This document shows positions 1-12,798 of a stretch of DNA of 64,000 nucleotides, piece after piece; positions within the stretch are counted from its first letter, which is position 1; each line of letters opens with the position of its first letter. The stretch comes from Glossina fuscipes (Eukaryota > Arthropoda > Insecta > Diptera > Glossinidae), in the NCBI RefSeq assembly GCF_014805625.2, contig NW_023998564.1, positions 2,720,124 through 2,784,123 of the forward strand. The letters are read 5' to 3'. The notes under the pieces are model-generated. The model was given only the letters and a program-made list of their open reading frames with translations, did not search any database and was not told where the DNA came from. Made by a program: the position numbers and the translations under genes.

Positions 1-2640
1 AAATCATATACAGTCTTCTGCTAGAACCGACGCAAGGTAGAACCTGCGGTCGAGCTGCCGGTCGATAAAGTCAGACATATTTCAGAATATTATTTACGGT
101 GTTAACGTTTTGGACATGAGCAGCCCTTGTTGTTTCACCAACTGAAGTTTTCTCGAAAAAAGCAATGAATAGCTTCCTTCATGCCAGAAGTGGCACTTCC
201 CAAATAGCTCAGCTGATTCTATGGTTTTCCTATATGCCTTGAATTGCCGTTTAGTAGCAAGTGAGAGGGAAAAGAGACCCCAACTCATCCTGAAAAGTTA
301 AAACGATTAATAAAAAATTGTTTTTTTTTCACTTTGGTGATTTCCCTGTATTTTTTTGACAAAATGCGTTATTATTTTTTTACAAATTTTTTTAAACCAA
401 TTTTTTCAACTCATTTAACTACAAAACCCTTACTGTTTATATTTATGTAAAAACTAACTATTTTTTCTTGCATGTTCTGACTTTGCCAAAAAAAAACGGT
501 AACGGTTTCATTTACATTGCTTTTTTATGAAAACTCCAAACATACAGACTTGAATTTTGTTATATTGCTGAGCAGAATCTTTAACACCCACCACCCTAGC
601 AAGAAAGATACACATTACGATTATAAGACATTCCGTAGAGACCAATTTCGTGACGCACTTTTAGACCAATTTAATGATGTGTGTTTTTAAGACAAAAATG
701 ACGATAGGGACGGCTCAAGCGGCAAAGGGCGAATCAAAAAACTTAGGAGTAGGTAAGTTTAGAGACGAGCGGAGAGACACAAGAAAAAACAGGAAAACAA
801 ATAATACCTGGCAGAAGACAAAAATGAACGAATATACAACATTCAGACGGATTGACAACCAATGTATGGACGGACACCTGGGAATAAATAGGCTCGATGT
901 CAATAGATAGATAGACTTTAAAAGAGAGACACAGGTTAACACGAACAACCGGAAGAACCAACAAATAGAGACAAATAAGCTCGAGGATGGCAACATTAAC
1001 GATGGAATAGACGAAAGGAAGAGAGAAGCAGAAGTAAACAAATATGCAGGCATAGCAACAAACCGCATTGCGTCGGTATTAAGAAAGAAACCTACAGTTG
1101 GATAGGCAGACCGTTGAGGGGAGGAAAACATACGAGCGAGCAGAACGAACAAACGGAAGAATGGACAGATGGGCTGATATAAAGAGAGCAAGAGGTGTGA
1201 AAACTAATCAAGCGACTATCAATAAAAAAATTAACTCGAAGCCTGATAAGATTTTTTAAAGGTAAATGCGAGCTCTAGAAAGGAATACGAAGAGATGGAT
1301 TGGTGGGTCTCAATAAATCAGAATTTAATTATACTTCGAAATCCATACTTATTTAAACATTTACTAATTGTTGTTAAAAATAGATAAAATTTATTATTAT
1401 AAGTCTTACAAAAAAAAAATAATGAAAATATTTGAATGAAAAAACAAAGAATTTTTTGGCACAATGGTCGGTTTCACTAACCTATAAATCGGAGATTTAT
1501 TTTTTTTAAAAGGTGTAATCATTAAACTCTAAATTGTTAGCAATAACGTAACTAACTTAAAATTTTAAGTCTTTAAAGTGTTAAACAACATCATCTCTCT
1601 CTCTCTCTCTCTCTAAATTATTTATTTAAATTTAATATTAAACTAACTTTCACTGCTAATATGAAATACTCTCGTTTTTGATTATTTTTTCTTATGGTTA
1701 AAATATTTGAAAAAAATTTTTGGAACAATTATTTTTTAATTTTAATTATTTATTTATTTACTTATTGTTATTTTAATTCCCCCCTTTTAAATACCCGCCC
1801 CCAAACTGCACTGAACTGAACGTAGTTTTCTACATTTATTTATTTTGTTTTTTTTTTCTTCACTATTTGTGTTTTTATATTGTGTGTGTGTTCTTTTTCT
1901 TGTTTGGAATTTTCTTGGAAGTGACCAGTGTTACCTTTGGGAACAGAATTTTCTCTTTCTTCTACTATTAATTAATAAATCGCATATGCATGCACATAAA
2001 CACAATCAGCACAAACACGTGTGTCATTCACTTACAATAATTCACAGCAGTAATTCACAATATGGCAAAATCTGCAGCTTAAATTGCATTGAGAAATAAA
2101 TAATTCACTCTTGTTGTGCATCACTGTGCGAGAATAAATCAAAATTTGCATGCTTTTTTTTCTATAATAAGAAAAGGAGAGGAGTAGATATAGAATAAAA
2201 TTTTTTTCGTTATTTATTTATTTAAGATTAAAGAAAGGTTTACAACAAAGTACCACATATATTTGCGTACATAGACAATATTAAAGTGCTTTTCCATGTT
2301 TTTTACGCTATACGTATTAGGACCTATGCAAGGTCTTGTCAATGAAGAAAAATTAAAAAATTTCCCACCAAAAGGATACCATATGCCATCTTATTTAATA
2401 TATTCTGAAGACGTACACTTACGAACAATATAAATAGTAATCCAGTTTAGCTTTACGGTTGATCTTATCGGACATTTTGCTACAATCGAAACAGATCACA
2501 TCGGTTTGATTAGAAAACGCTTTGCGTAGAGAACGTGATGGTTCCAAAAGGTTTGTCGACGTAGTCCGACGTAGTCTTTAGTTAGTCCATGCTGAGCAGG
2601 GATTACAAATGGTTTCTCTGTAAAGATTGCTCTTATTACT
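1..2640. other. Gene-free stretch
   Basis: I see no supportable gene. Bases 674-1190 are purine-rich on the + strand, with degenerate GACAGA/GAATAGA-like repeats that open long but meaningless frames on both strands. The remainder is AT-rich with A and T runs. A CT microsatellite lies at 1594-1614. Confidence 0.6.
1594..1614. repeat. CT dinucleotide microsatellite
   Basis: About ten uninterrupted CT units in an AT-rich spacer, with no gene beside it. Confidence 0.9.
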
Positions 2641-2699
2641 CTTCGCGTCATTAAATATTCAAAGAACACTTTGGTAACGCGCTACGTATAGAAATGTCT

Positions 2700-2960
2700 C
2701 TGTCGTTATCAAGCAAGTGCCTGTTGCTAGCTTTGTGCATTGGCGGATGAAACAATTTTTCCAAACCTTAGGAAAGTTACCTCTACTTAATGACAAATTG
2801 AAAATTCTATTAACATAAATATCGATCTTGTCTGCACAGTTCCTCATAATGAACACCGGAATACCATCCGAACGAGGAGAAATTGAATGCTCCCTAAATG
2901 TGTGAGTAGTTGCTGGAAAAATTCTGGGACCATTTCGCAAGTTAGAGGGCGATCAGTCGA
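2700..2960 (-). pseudogene. Decayed non-LTR reverse transcriptase fragment
   Basis: The minus strand reads SPRSDGIPVF, then FNLSLSRGNFPKVWKNCFI. That order matches the start of the reverse transcriptase domain in Jockey/CR1-type elements, where an S-P-G-x-D-G-I-P block is followed by a FNLSL..G.FP..WK block. The next RT blocks (the YRPI stretch and the catalytic YADD) are missing or shifted, and stop codons break all three minus frames nearby. Codons just upstream (to about 3110) may belong to the linker before the RT. Inference: an old, dead insertion. Confidence 0.5.
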
Positions 2961-5460
2961 ATCGACATTATCGAGGAAAATACAAAAATTTAAATAAACG
3001 AAGTAAGAGTGGCTCAACATGTGTACTTGCCTTGTGACGGCGTCCGATGGCGAATCTGATGTTTTCAGCCTCCCCAAGTAAGTGGGATAAGGCCGATAGG
3101 CTAAATGCACCATAACATAAAATGCTGTCTTGAACTGTTCGCAAAAAAATACTTTTTTCAGACAACGTCATTTTGAAGAAGAGCATTATGGGAGAGTGGA
3201 CGTAAAAATGTTTCAATACCGTCCAAAATATATTAGTGCACCAATTTTCATCAAAATATTCCAAAAATTACAATGAATAACGTGATAGACAAACGAACAT
3301 GCGTGCCTAGATCAATTTAGAAACTTTTTCTGAATATTTTGTCATTCATTTTCACATTCACTTACTTAACTTAAGTTTTCTTTTTGGTGGAAACAGGTAT
3401 ATATTAGTTTAACCATTTCGCTGTCAATCATCTCTTATTTGCGCTGCAACGGCTACTTACTATAGCCCGGCGTCACATACGTGCGTTTATAGACAACTTT
3501 CATATTTAAAAGGCAAATAAAGCAAAATGCCGTTATGTAGAAGACATATTTGATACAATTAATAAATATAAATGTGAGTTTAAAAGAACGTTTATTTTCT
3601 GCTCTGTCTAATCTGTTCTAATATATTCAATCTGATATCATACAATTACGAGACAGACCCTAGACTGTGAGAAGCATTTTCCACAAGAAATCTTGGCAGC
3701 GAAGGACTTAATCTAAGGTAATAAGTTTCTAAGTCCAGCAAAGCCATCATCGAAGCAGACTACCAACATCAAATGATATAATTGCAATACATAAAAAGAC
3801 GCACCCTTTTTTACACCCTACATGCGGTATAAGGTTGTCTTAAGTTTGTACGGACAAATGCAATATCCAGGAATGCAATGTAAGGATTTGAAACGGATTC
3901 ATCTTCCATTATACTGATCGATTCCGAATCACTAAGACTTACAAGGGGATCTAAGCTCGTTTATCTTTTCATCCGTCTATTTTATTTTCTTTTTTCTACC
4001 CACAAGTCGCAATTTTTGAGATATTTTCATGAAAATTTGTACATCAACGTATTTTGGCCCAAGGGAGAGTCCTACTGAAAATGGTTCGGATGAGACCGCT
4101 TTCCGTATAGTGGCCTTTTTTAAAAAGTCGAAAAATTCGCTCATATATTAAAAGGACCGCTAGAAAAGTTCATAGCACTGGAAAGAAATGTGCAAAATTA
4201 ATTCATTGTCAAAATACATACTAGCGACAAAATGCAGTTGCGGGAGATTTTGCAAGTCATTGCTTCACATTCAATATCAATCAGATTCGAATCAGTCGAA
4301 CGTACATGTTTATGGCGCTTAAGAACTTGTGAGAATGAAGAACACTTGCACTGGGCATATTGAAAACAAACAAATGATTATACAACAAACATTGATTGAA
4401 ACAAATGTTATATTGCACTACAACGAAGAGAAATGTTATTGTGTTGCTTTCAGATGATAGTTACTAAAACTTAGGGCTTACTTTCGGGACCGTCATAAAC
4501 TCAGCATCTTAGCCATTATCGATCAACTTTGGTTTTTTATTATATAATTATATAAAATCTTGGCATTATATTTACAAAGAAATGGAAAAAAAGTGCTTAT
4601 CAACATTAAACCTTTCTTTTTCACCTTAAAGTTCAGGAGATTAGCAAGTATCATCTTCTCTCTTCTTTCTATCCTTTTTAACAAAATGCATGAGATTGGA
4701 AAAAAGGATTGATTGATGTCACTTTCACATTTACACGCAGTTACAAATCAAATTCAAATTGTATTATTTTTATGCTTTTCTGTTCTCTTCTTCTTCTTCT
4801 TATTCTACACCATTCTCTTCATAATAAAAAAAAACACATATATTTTTGCAGGCGTACGAAAACGTGGATAGAAATCCGTTGTTACAACCGACACCAATAC
4901 GTTTAAGATAAGCAAGATGCATAAGCCATTGCACTCTTGCACATAAAACACTCTTACACAACGTGTGACATATCCAAGCACAAAGCTGGCACGCAACTAC
5001 AAACTATTTACAAAATTTGTGTAGTGTATGCGTATCTAAACATGCATATAAATATGTATATATATGTGTGTATGCTTCGTAATTAGAATGTTTGCTATTA
5101 GTTTGTTATTATTTTGTTTACATTTTTTCTTTGTCTTGTACTCTCTTTCTCTCACACTGTTCCTCAATTCTTGTTTTTCTCAATCGCTCCGCTGTAAAAA
5201 AGTATTTTAGTGTAATTTATTATATGTGAGCTGCAAGCCGTATGCCGCACACCACATGTCTTTAAGTTGATCGTAGTAATTTGATGCCTACACAATATAT
5301 AACACGGCGCACGCTTTATATTTTGTATGTATTTACTCAACTCAAAAAAAATTCTTTTTAATTTTTATAAAAATTTTTTTTCTTAACTTTTTTTCTTATT
5401 TAACAAAAAAAACCCCAAACAACAACAAAAATTTCATAAACTCATCAAAAAAAAAAAAAC
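2961..5460. other. Gene-free stretch with old dispersed-repeat debris
   Basis: No gene seen. Bases 4008-4140 contain a motif (aatttttgagatatttt, then gtacat..acgt.ttttgg) that recurs in diverged form at about 7048 and 45570, which suggests an ancient dispersed repeat. Bases 4700-5200 are pyrimidine-rich. Confidence 0.45.
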
Positions 5461-5558
5461 AAGAAGATGAGGAAAATACTAGAGATGTTGATCGAGGTGT
5501 TAATAATGGCAATTTTGTACCCGGCTGGATGTGGAATATAGCGCGTTCGTGGTTTTAA
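5461..5558 (+). CDS. Possible terminal coding exon, unidentified
   Basis: One frame reads an acidic stretch (EDEENTRDVDRG) followed by NGNFVPGWMWNIARSWF and a TAA stop. The aromatic, well-formed C-terminus followed by AT-rich, AAC-rich sequence resembling a 3' UTR looks like the end of a real protein. The acceptor would be the AAG near 5463, but the tract before it is mostly A, with T-rich sequence further up, so the splice site is poor. The frame also stays open upstream through an Asn/Lys-rich low-complexity stretch. I do not recognise the family, and upstream exons are not visible. A chance reading frame is possible. Confidence 0.25.
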
Positions 5559-8369
5559 AATTAAAAACAAAAAGAAAATAGTAACAAACGAACGAACACC
5601 TGATATATACTTAGATATATATATGTATGTTAAATTAATTTATAGCTAAGCAAGCACCAATTAAGAAAAATCTCTAAAATGAATGCGAAACCCTGCTGCT
5701 GCTCGTGTAACCAACCAAAACAAATAAAAAGAAACGAAAATTATCTTACTTATCAATGCAAGCGAATTTAGGCAAAAAAAACGAGAAACACAAAAAACGA
5801 TAGCATCATTTTTTTTTTTTTGTTTTGCTTTGCATGTGTGTGTGCGTGTGTGTGTGCAAGTGTGCGTTGTTCTCTCGTCTGAACGACCGTAGCAGTCATT
5901 GTACATATATATATACATACGTGCTATCATTGCTGCTTTTGCATTATTGTAAATACGTAATACGAAATACATAAAATAAACTATCGAAAAAAAAACAAAT
6001 TTTTTAAGCTGCCACCTCAAATGTCAATTTGCTCAACAGTGCGCACGATACAACCTATCTATACAATACGTAAAAAAAAAAAGTACGTTTTTGATTTTAT
6101 TTTTTGTGTTTATTCATTTATTTATTTTTGTTTTTTTTTTTCAAAATTTGTTTACTATAGCAAAACACGTTCGGTTTAGTGTTATTTTATTCTTTATGTA
6201 TAATTTTCTTTTTTTTTGAAGTCGCTCTCTAAGGGATTGTTTATCATGAATTCATTCGATGGGTTGTTGTTTCACTTTAAACCAACCAATAAATAGACAA
6301 AACAAATTGGACGAATATTTATGAATGTTACATAGGTAGGAAAGGAGTAACTATATGTCTTATTCATTCTCTTGATTCAATATTTTTGATGCTTGAGCTG
6401 AATTTCTTGCTTGTATTTATTAAATTAATATAATACAAAGGTAAAAAAATTTAAATAAAACTTATCATGGCGTATGAGTAACACACAAACAGAGAAACTA
6501 TTATTATAAACAAACTGTATGGACATTGAAATAAATTTATAAAACCCATCGTCTGCAGTAGATATATGAAAATGTTAGCAATTGTCTTAATGGAAATTCC
6601 GGTGCCATCTATTAGGCTAGTAGGATTTTAAATTAAACATGGCATGGTTAGAGGTGGATTAATCTCCAATATGGAGCGAGAAATGGCGCTGATTTACTAC
6701 TTGGAATGTTAATCAAAAATTTCTCGAAATTTTCTTTGCTAATTCTCCGGCATTATTTCAGTTTGTCAATGGACGTAGATCGACGTTGAACTTCGTTAAA
6801 TTTAATTAAAGTCTTACACTAATCACAAATATAGTGCCTTTGATACATATTTCTTCGATAACGGGCATAAAGTATACGTTTATGCGCCACTTGTGGCACA
6901 AGTGATATATTAAGCTAGTTCAGATGTATACAACATCCAGAGAGAGTTGTGATGAGCAAACCTTTTATGACACCGTTCCATTCAGAACTACTTTTCGATT
7001 TAATTTAAGTGCGTCTATTCGTCGTGCTTTCTTGTGTTCAATCCACAAACCACAATTTTTGAGAAATTTTAATGAAATTAGGTACACTGACGTGTTTTGG
7101 CGGCCGAAGGGCGCACACTATTGTACATTGAGCGAGATTGCTTAACTAACAGTTTGTTTTGAAGGTCGGTTTTTTGAACAACTGTACGGTTGCGTAGCAA
7201 GCAATGGCTTTACTTGTTTTTAATTCCATACCCATATCGAAGGTTTAAAGTTGTCCCGGTGCAACTTTGCTTCTTACTACAAAATATGGTTCAATGATCG
7301 GCTCTTAATCAATTAATGCGTTCCGACCGAATCTTCTTCATATCTTCCATTTGTATATTTTATTGGTACCCTCCAACCCTTTCAAAACACTAAATACCCA
7401 ACATACTAATTTGTATTTCTTACACGGAATATTCAATCATTCTTTTATGACAGCAATTATAAGTCTATATAAAGTAAACGCATAAAAAGTTTCCATTAGC
7501 GAAGGCTATTTTAAAAAAATTAGAAAATTTGGAAATTTGTAGAAACAACTGGCAAAAAAAGCATTAAGGAAAGGTCTCGAAATATACTCTTTGAAACCTC
7601 CGCTTAATCAGTATAGGCAAAAAAACACTGCCTGTATACTAATGAATCAAAAAATAATGTGAATTTTTCATTTACACTGCTTGGGTAATATGAAGTCACG
7701 AAATTGTTATTATTTGTTCTTTTTAGTCGACAATACTGGTTTTAACACCTACGTAGACTTTCATTTCAAGCATGCAGAAGAATATTTTTCCCAAAACAAG
7801 GTACGTAGCGGATTGCAAACACACAAAAATATGTCTCTATACATTTATAATCAAGCTAACCACCAACTTTATTATAGTTTAGATTAACAACTTCGTGTTC
7901 ACATTGAACGTTTTTTACTCAGTATACTCAATATATACTGTTGTTTTGGTGAATTCTGAAAGAAGAAGAGGAATTTATAGGTGTTTCTTAAACTTAGAAA
8001 AATGAGGTTTTGGATATTGGTGTGACTGATTTTGTTGAACAACGAGCATGAACGAAATTCTATTTCCGGAATAAATACTTTGCTAAGACAACGTTGAGCA
8101 TGTAATGGAAAGCTTTCGGGGGTAAGGGTTTGTTGCAAAAAATCCGAAAATGACACTAAGGTGAACCGCGCCCCGGACTATCACCATGTACTCATCTAAG
8201 TCGCGTTAAGAAAATCAAAGTTGCTCGAAAGCCTTTGATTGACAATTACAGGCCTTGCTGGTGCGGTGAGCATTTCGTTTAGGTGAAGCCAAGCCTTTTA
8301 GAAAATGCTTTTCGCCCCAAATACTTTAAATCGCAATTGATATGAAAAAGACTTAATTTTTGCATTGAT
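5559..8369. other. Gene-free stretch
   Basis: No gene seen. A GT-rich microsatellite lies at about 5829-5866. Bases 7048-7140 carry another copy of the diverged dispersed repeat noted near 4008. Frames at 7681 and 7899 lack family resemblance and splice context. Confidence 0.5.
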
Positions 8370-8640
8370 TATTTGAGAAGAATTCATGAAAAATCAAACC
8401 GCCTCGTTCCACAACCACCCAAGTTGCACAATTTACCTCTGTACGGCAAGTTCTGGTTGCTCAACGAATTCAAAAAACTGGTCCAGGAACTTGCCCTCGA
8501 TTGCATGGAATATATAAAAATCCGATTTGGGAAAAAGACTTCTCTGAATGTTTCGAAGATTGGAAGAAATGTTGACATGAGTGCACTGTATGGGAGGGGA
8601 GTAATTTGAAGGCGGGAGGTTTGGGAAAATGAGTAAATAA
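8370..8640 (+). pseudogene. mariner-type transposase C-terminal remnant
   Basis: One + frame reads RLVPQPP, then LPLYGKFWLL and NEFKKLVQ. This parallels the mariner block V-x-P-H/Q-P-P-Y-S-P-D-L-A-P-x-D-F-W-L-F and the following K-L-K. After about 8540 the similarity moves to a neighbouring frame: ECFEDWKK, a stop, then HECTVWEG. That matches the mariner C-terminus, where a C-F-x-D-W-K-K-R-W-H-K-C block is followed by G-D-Y-F. At least one frameshift and one stop break the copy, and the catalytic Asp of the WLF block is lost. The N-terminal two thirds were not found. Terminal inverted repeats were not located. Confidence 0.55.
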
Positions 8641-11389
8641 AATTAATTTATAACCGTATGCTGATTAGTTATGTAACATATACTTTTAAAACGGATAAGG
8701 ACCTTTTATAACATATCCATAACACATACATAATATCCAGTATGTGTCTTTTTACATGTAATATGTTTATCAAATTCGAATGTTACTCATATTAAGTAGC
8801 CTGAGATATCAAATATCTTAATTGAGATCTCAATTGAGAGAATTTCTCTAATATAAAACATTTCTCGTGTTACATCTCCATGGCGTATGAGTATGTTATT
8901 CAGCAATCATACTTTAGATATGTAAATCGAATTTTAAAGTGTTGCATATTTGCTTTGCAAGTTGTTATTAAAGAAGATAACAAAAAAAAAGATTTTGTTT
9001 ACATATTACATAAAATAGACATTTATTATTTTTATGAAAGCGAAAGTAATTTGTTAGAAGCAAATAAACAAATGAAGTTAAAAGTGAACCTATTGAACAA
9101 AATGTGTTTTCCCTAAATATTTCACAGTAAATGAGAACCTGACAATGCAACCGCTTTCAGACGATTGTTAAAAAATTGTAAAGTATTTTCATGCCCGCCG
9201 ACGACGGGCTTCATATAACACTAGGCGAATGAATAATAATATAATGCAACATTATTAAGCGAATAACAGCAAAGTGCGGATTTATAATTCTATATTTTTT
9301 CTTAATTATATGCGAAACTTATGCCTATTTCAAATTAAGTTGAACTTTATCTGCGAAATATAGAAATACATAATTTTGTTATAAATGTAATTCAGACTTG
9401 CGTCTAGATTACAATCCTGTATAAATCTTGGCAAGAACGGTTTTCATTTTTTTCTCTCTATTTTTCTAAAAGACGTAGCTATGAGAGACATTGTAATCTA
9501 TTATAATAGGCCGTAATGGCTTCGAGATTATATAAACGTCGATAACTAAACGACCATCACAAACTCGTTGTAACCTAAAAACAACAAAATGACGTAACAT
9601 GCGCTCAGCATCCATCTGAGCCAATTTCGACATCTTAGACAAGGCTTTGTAGTCGATTTAGGGATTTCATTGAATAAATTGACGCACTTTCAAACAGACG
9701 GACGGATAAATTAAAATATCGCCCTGCAGACATATGGACAAGAGAAACGATTGGCTTTCAAATTTAATTTCTTTCCATTATTGACGGATCAATAAGGTCT
9801 TTTCATACTCTCTACGATGAAGGGTAAAAATCTGATATAATATAGAGAAGAAGACAAATTAGATAAAACTAAGAAAACTATTACAAAGTAACCTTCATCT
9901 ACCCTCCCATATTTAACACTCTGAAGTATACGTTCAGCAAGAATGTGAATTGATAAACCAGGTCGTTTCCTTGCCGCAATTTTTCCGCAACATCAAGACA
10001 CAAAGATTAAACTTTGCTCTTGTAGGAAACAAAGACTTGGTTAGCAGAATTCAGTTTATATTCTAGAAGTTGAAGAAGAGAATCAAGTATTGCCTAATCT
10101 CTACAAAGAAAAGCTCGAAAGTCCTTTACGAATAAAGATAACGAATCCTCTAAAACACGCGCAAATAATTGTTTTCAATGGTGGCTGCAAGCGTTATGAA
10201 TTTATGCACGGCAACAATTCTCTAATAAACCGTAACCTAACCTCGACTTACCTATTTACCACACTATGAAAATATGAATTAACTGTATGTTAACATTATT
10301 TACGAGGGGTTTCACTGTAAAATCTGTATGCTGTTGCAACTTGCTGGCTCAAGGTTGTGCAAACCTGTTGTGTTTACTAAAGCAACTTGTAGTGTTTCGT
10401 TGATTTGAAGAAGAAGTGATAGAGGGAGGAGAGAAAGTTATTGAAAATAATACCGATGGTGATCTCCAAATATTTATAGTCGTGCACAAATTAAATTTCT
10501 CCAACTTTTGTCCAAAACTTTATTGCAACCGTTTCTATACAAAATTCCGTAAATTCTTTTACTAACAATTTTAATCTCATACAAAACATCAACTTCAAAT
10601 TTTAATATGACAAAATTTTCATTAATATTTAGATTTCTCAACTTTAAATTTAAACTGTCTCTGATCATTTTTTTCTTTTATTTTCTGTTCCTTTGACCAC
10701 CACGCACTTGCTTTGGCTTGCATTCTGTCGCCAAACTTTTTCTTTTCTGCCAACGTCCAACCTCTGATTACGTTCAACTGAGACTCCTCGACGCTAATTT
10801 TATCCCAAAACCGTCTACCCTCGTACTATACATACGAACGTCATACTTAGTTCTCTCTTCATAATTCTTTCTCCAAAAAGCGCTACTATGTGAGCGGATA
10901 ATTATGGATCGAAATTTTACTTAGTGGAATTACGTTATACGAATAACACTGCTCTATTTGTGGAGAGCAGGGATAAAGCCGACTGACAGGAGCCCCCCTA
11001 TATGCATACATGCAGACGGTACAATCTATAAAGACGTACGAATGGTTATCTTGTAAGCAGCTCAAACGATTAGCCCATCCAATCGAAAGTGTTCACATCC
11101 ATTTCAAAAGCGGAAATACTATTACTAAGCGACTTTTGCCGTGAAATTTTAAAAATTAAAATCATTTTGATAAGTCGTCATATGAAGAGTGGCCTAAAAA
11201 GTGCTCCGATCCGAACTGTTTTGCAATAGCGTTCATACTTGGGTCGGAATATCAATGTATCTTATACCATTTGCCTGAATTTAATTTCAATTCCCACGCT
11301 TTGATGAGTTTGTGAAACTGTAGTTTACAGTTAACTTATTAAACATTCCACGGTTATATAGTTATACTCTACACCACTTGTGATACATT
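8641..11389. other. Gene-free stretch
   Basis: AT-rich, with no recognisable gene. A short perfect palindrome centred on AGATCT lies near 8827. Frames at 8880 and 10474 are Lys/Asn/Phe-rich, as expected from AT-rich noise. Confidence 0.5.
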
Positions 11390-11842
11390 TTATAAATTGC
11401 GATCTACAGTTTGGTGTGCTTTAGCATAAGACTGAGGAAGCAGTTTTGCGGAAGAAAGACAAGTACGATACTCTCTTTGCATATTTTGAGTGGTTAGAGG
11501 AAGCTTGCGGTCTGGACGTATTGGAGCACCTGTGGCTTTCTTCTTCTTACCGACGATTACCTGGAAACCCAACATATTGTTCTCCAGACTTTGATAAATC
11601 GCTTCCGCATTTATAAATTTAGTAATAACAGTCTTATGCGGTTCAACCATAACATCTAACGATATTCTGGCAGCTTTTGAGTTGGCAACTTTCAACATTG
11701 AATACATGAAATCTTGCAACGCGGAATTTAGTTTCATATTTTTGTGCTTAGAATTCATATTCTTGATACCGTCGATTGTGTAATTTTGAAGAAATGTTCT
11801 TAACTGTTTGTCTGGACAACCTACTTCTACGACATACCACAA
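11390..11842 (-). CDS. Unidentified exon or gene fragment
   Basis: An uninterrupted 150-codon frame has balanced amino-acid use (Lys, Ser, Ala, Val, Met), unlike the AT-rich noise frames nearby. It lacks an in-frame ATG at its left edge: the frame begins after a stop near 11908. Two possible acceptors, both ending TAG after a T-rich tract, fall near 11825, so it is more likely an internal or last exon than a whole gene. It ends at TAA. A basic KKKK patch precedes a Pro-rich segment near residue 100. I do not recognise the family. The tail (CLSSAKLLPQSYAKAH) faintly recalls the start of a SWIRM domain, but that is too weak to name. It could also be a decayed exon. Confidence 0.35.
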   Translation of the reverse strand: MWYVVEVGCPDKQLRTFLQNYTIDGIKNMNSKHKNMKLNSALQDFMYSMLKVANSKAARISLDVMVEPHKTVITKFINAEAIYQSLENNMLGFQVIVGKKKKATGAPIRPDRKLPLTTQNMQREYRTCLSSAKLLPQSYAKAHQTVDRNL

Positions 11843-12371
11843 AGAGAATAAACAAACGATGCGATAATGAAATTCTATTTCAAGGGAGGCGAAAGCACAT
11901 TAGAGGAACATATACTAACGTCGCTGAATATTTCCGTTAAACAACAATATAAGGTTGGGTAGATATCTTGTCTCATTTAGATAATACTTTGGATTTGGTT
12001 TCAGCCATAAAATAGAAAACGTAATAAATATTGCATTTCCTAACTAACTGTCAAATCGATAACACCTACGCCCATAAACATGAATTTTAAGTTTTTAAGT
12101 TTTGCAAATTTTAAGTTTAAGCTTTTGCGTTCTTAACTACCATTTATCTGCCCATTTATATTACCTTCATTTCATTTTCAACGGGTATAGCCAAATGCTT
12201 GTGTAAATGTTTGGCGCAAATATCTGAAAGGTCCATTTAAAATGGAAAAGATTACTTTCACCTAATTATGTGCCACCCTGTTCGCATCAAAGCGTGCTAA
12301 TCCTCTATAAACAGTTTTACTGGAAGTTAAGCCCAGCAACTGCAGACAATGCTTCAATTATCAATTTTTCA

Positions 12372-12620
12372 TTGTCCACACATACAGATTCGGTTTTGCA
12401 ATTGCGCTCAGATGTGACCAAATTCATAGACGCTTTTTCAGTTGCTCTCCAAATTCATACCCGCTTTTTCAATTTCTCAACGGTGGACTCGCTTTTACAA
12501 TATTTTCTCAATTGTCAACAAATACAGACTCGGTTTTTCAGTTATTCTCAGATGTGGCCAAGATCATAGAAGCTTTTTCAATTGCTCTCAGATGTGACCA
12601 AATCCACACACGCTTTTCAA
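12372..12620. repeat. Imperfect tandem repeat (degenerate minisatellite)
   Basis: A block with acagattcggttttgcaatt, then tcagatgtgacc and a pyrimidine-rich ctttttcagttgctctc, recurs about 150 bases further on with roughly 80 percent identity by eye. Shorter sub-copies of ctttttcaattgctctcaga lie within it. The tandem structure explains the open frames seen across it, so I do not call it coding. Confidence 0.6.
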
Positions 12621-12719
12621 ATATTTTGTCGAGGAGAGTCAGTTTTTCCACGACCTCTCGGAATGCCTGCTTTCCTAGCACTCGGCTGTCAGCTGCTAAC
12701 ACTAGCTCGGAACGCACGT

Positions 12720-12798
12720 GTGCACATCTATGTTAAATGAGAAAAAGTGACAAAGCACTCGTGCACATTTCGGTTAAATGAGAAATATTAACAAAGCA
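12720..12798. repeat. Two-copy 41-base tandem duplication
   Basis: The unit (gtgcacat, then ggttaaatgagaaa and acaaagca) occurs twice in direct contact, with a few substitutions. Confidence 0.7.

Noticed and set aside
674..1191. Long overlapping open frames on both strands
   Set aside because: They arise from a purine-rich degenerate repeat. The peptides are low complexity and there is no splice or family evidence.
12270..12736. Two overlapping + strand frames that look like a repeat protein
   Set aside because: The frames follow a DNA-level tandem repeat with drifting spacing. There are no splice sites or family match.
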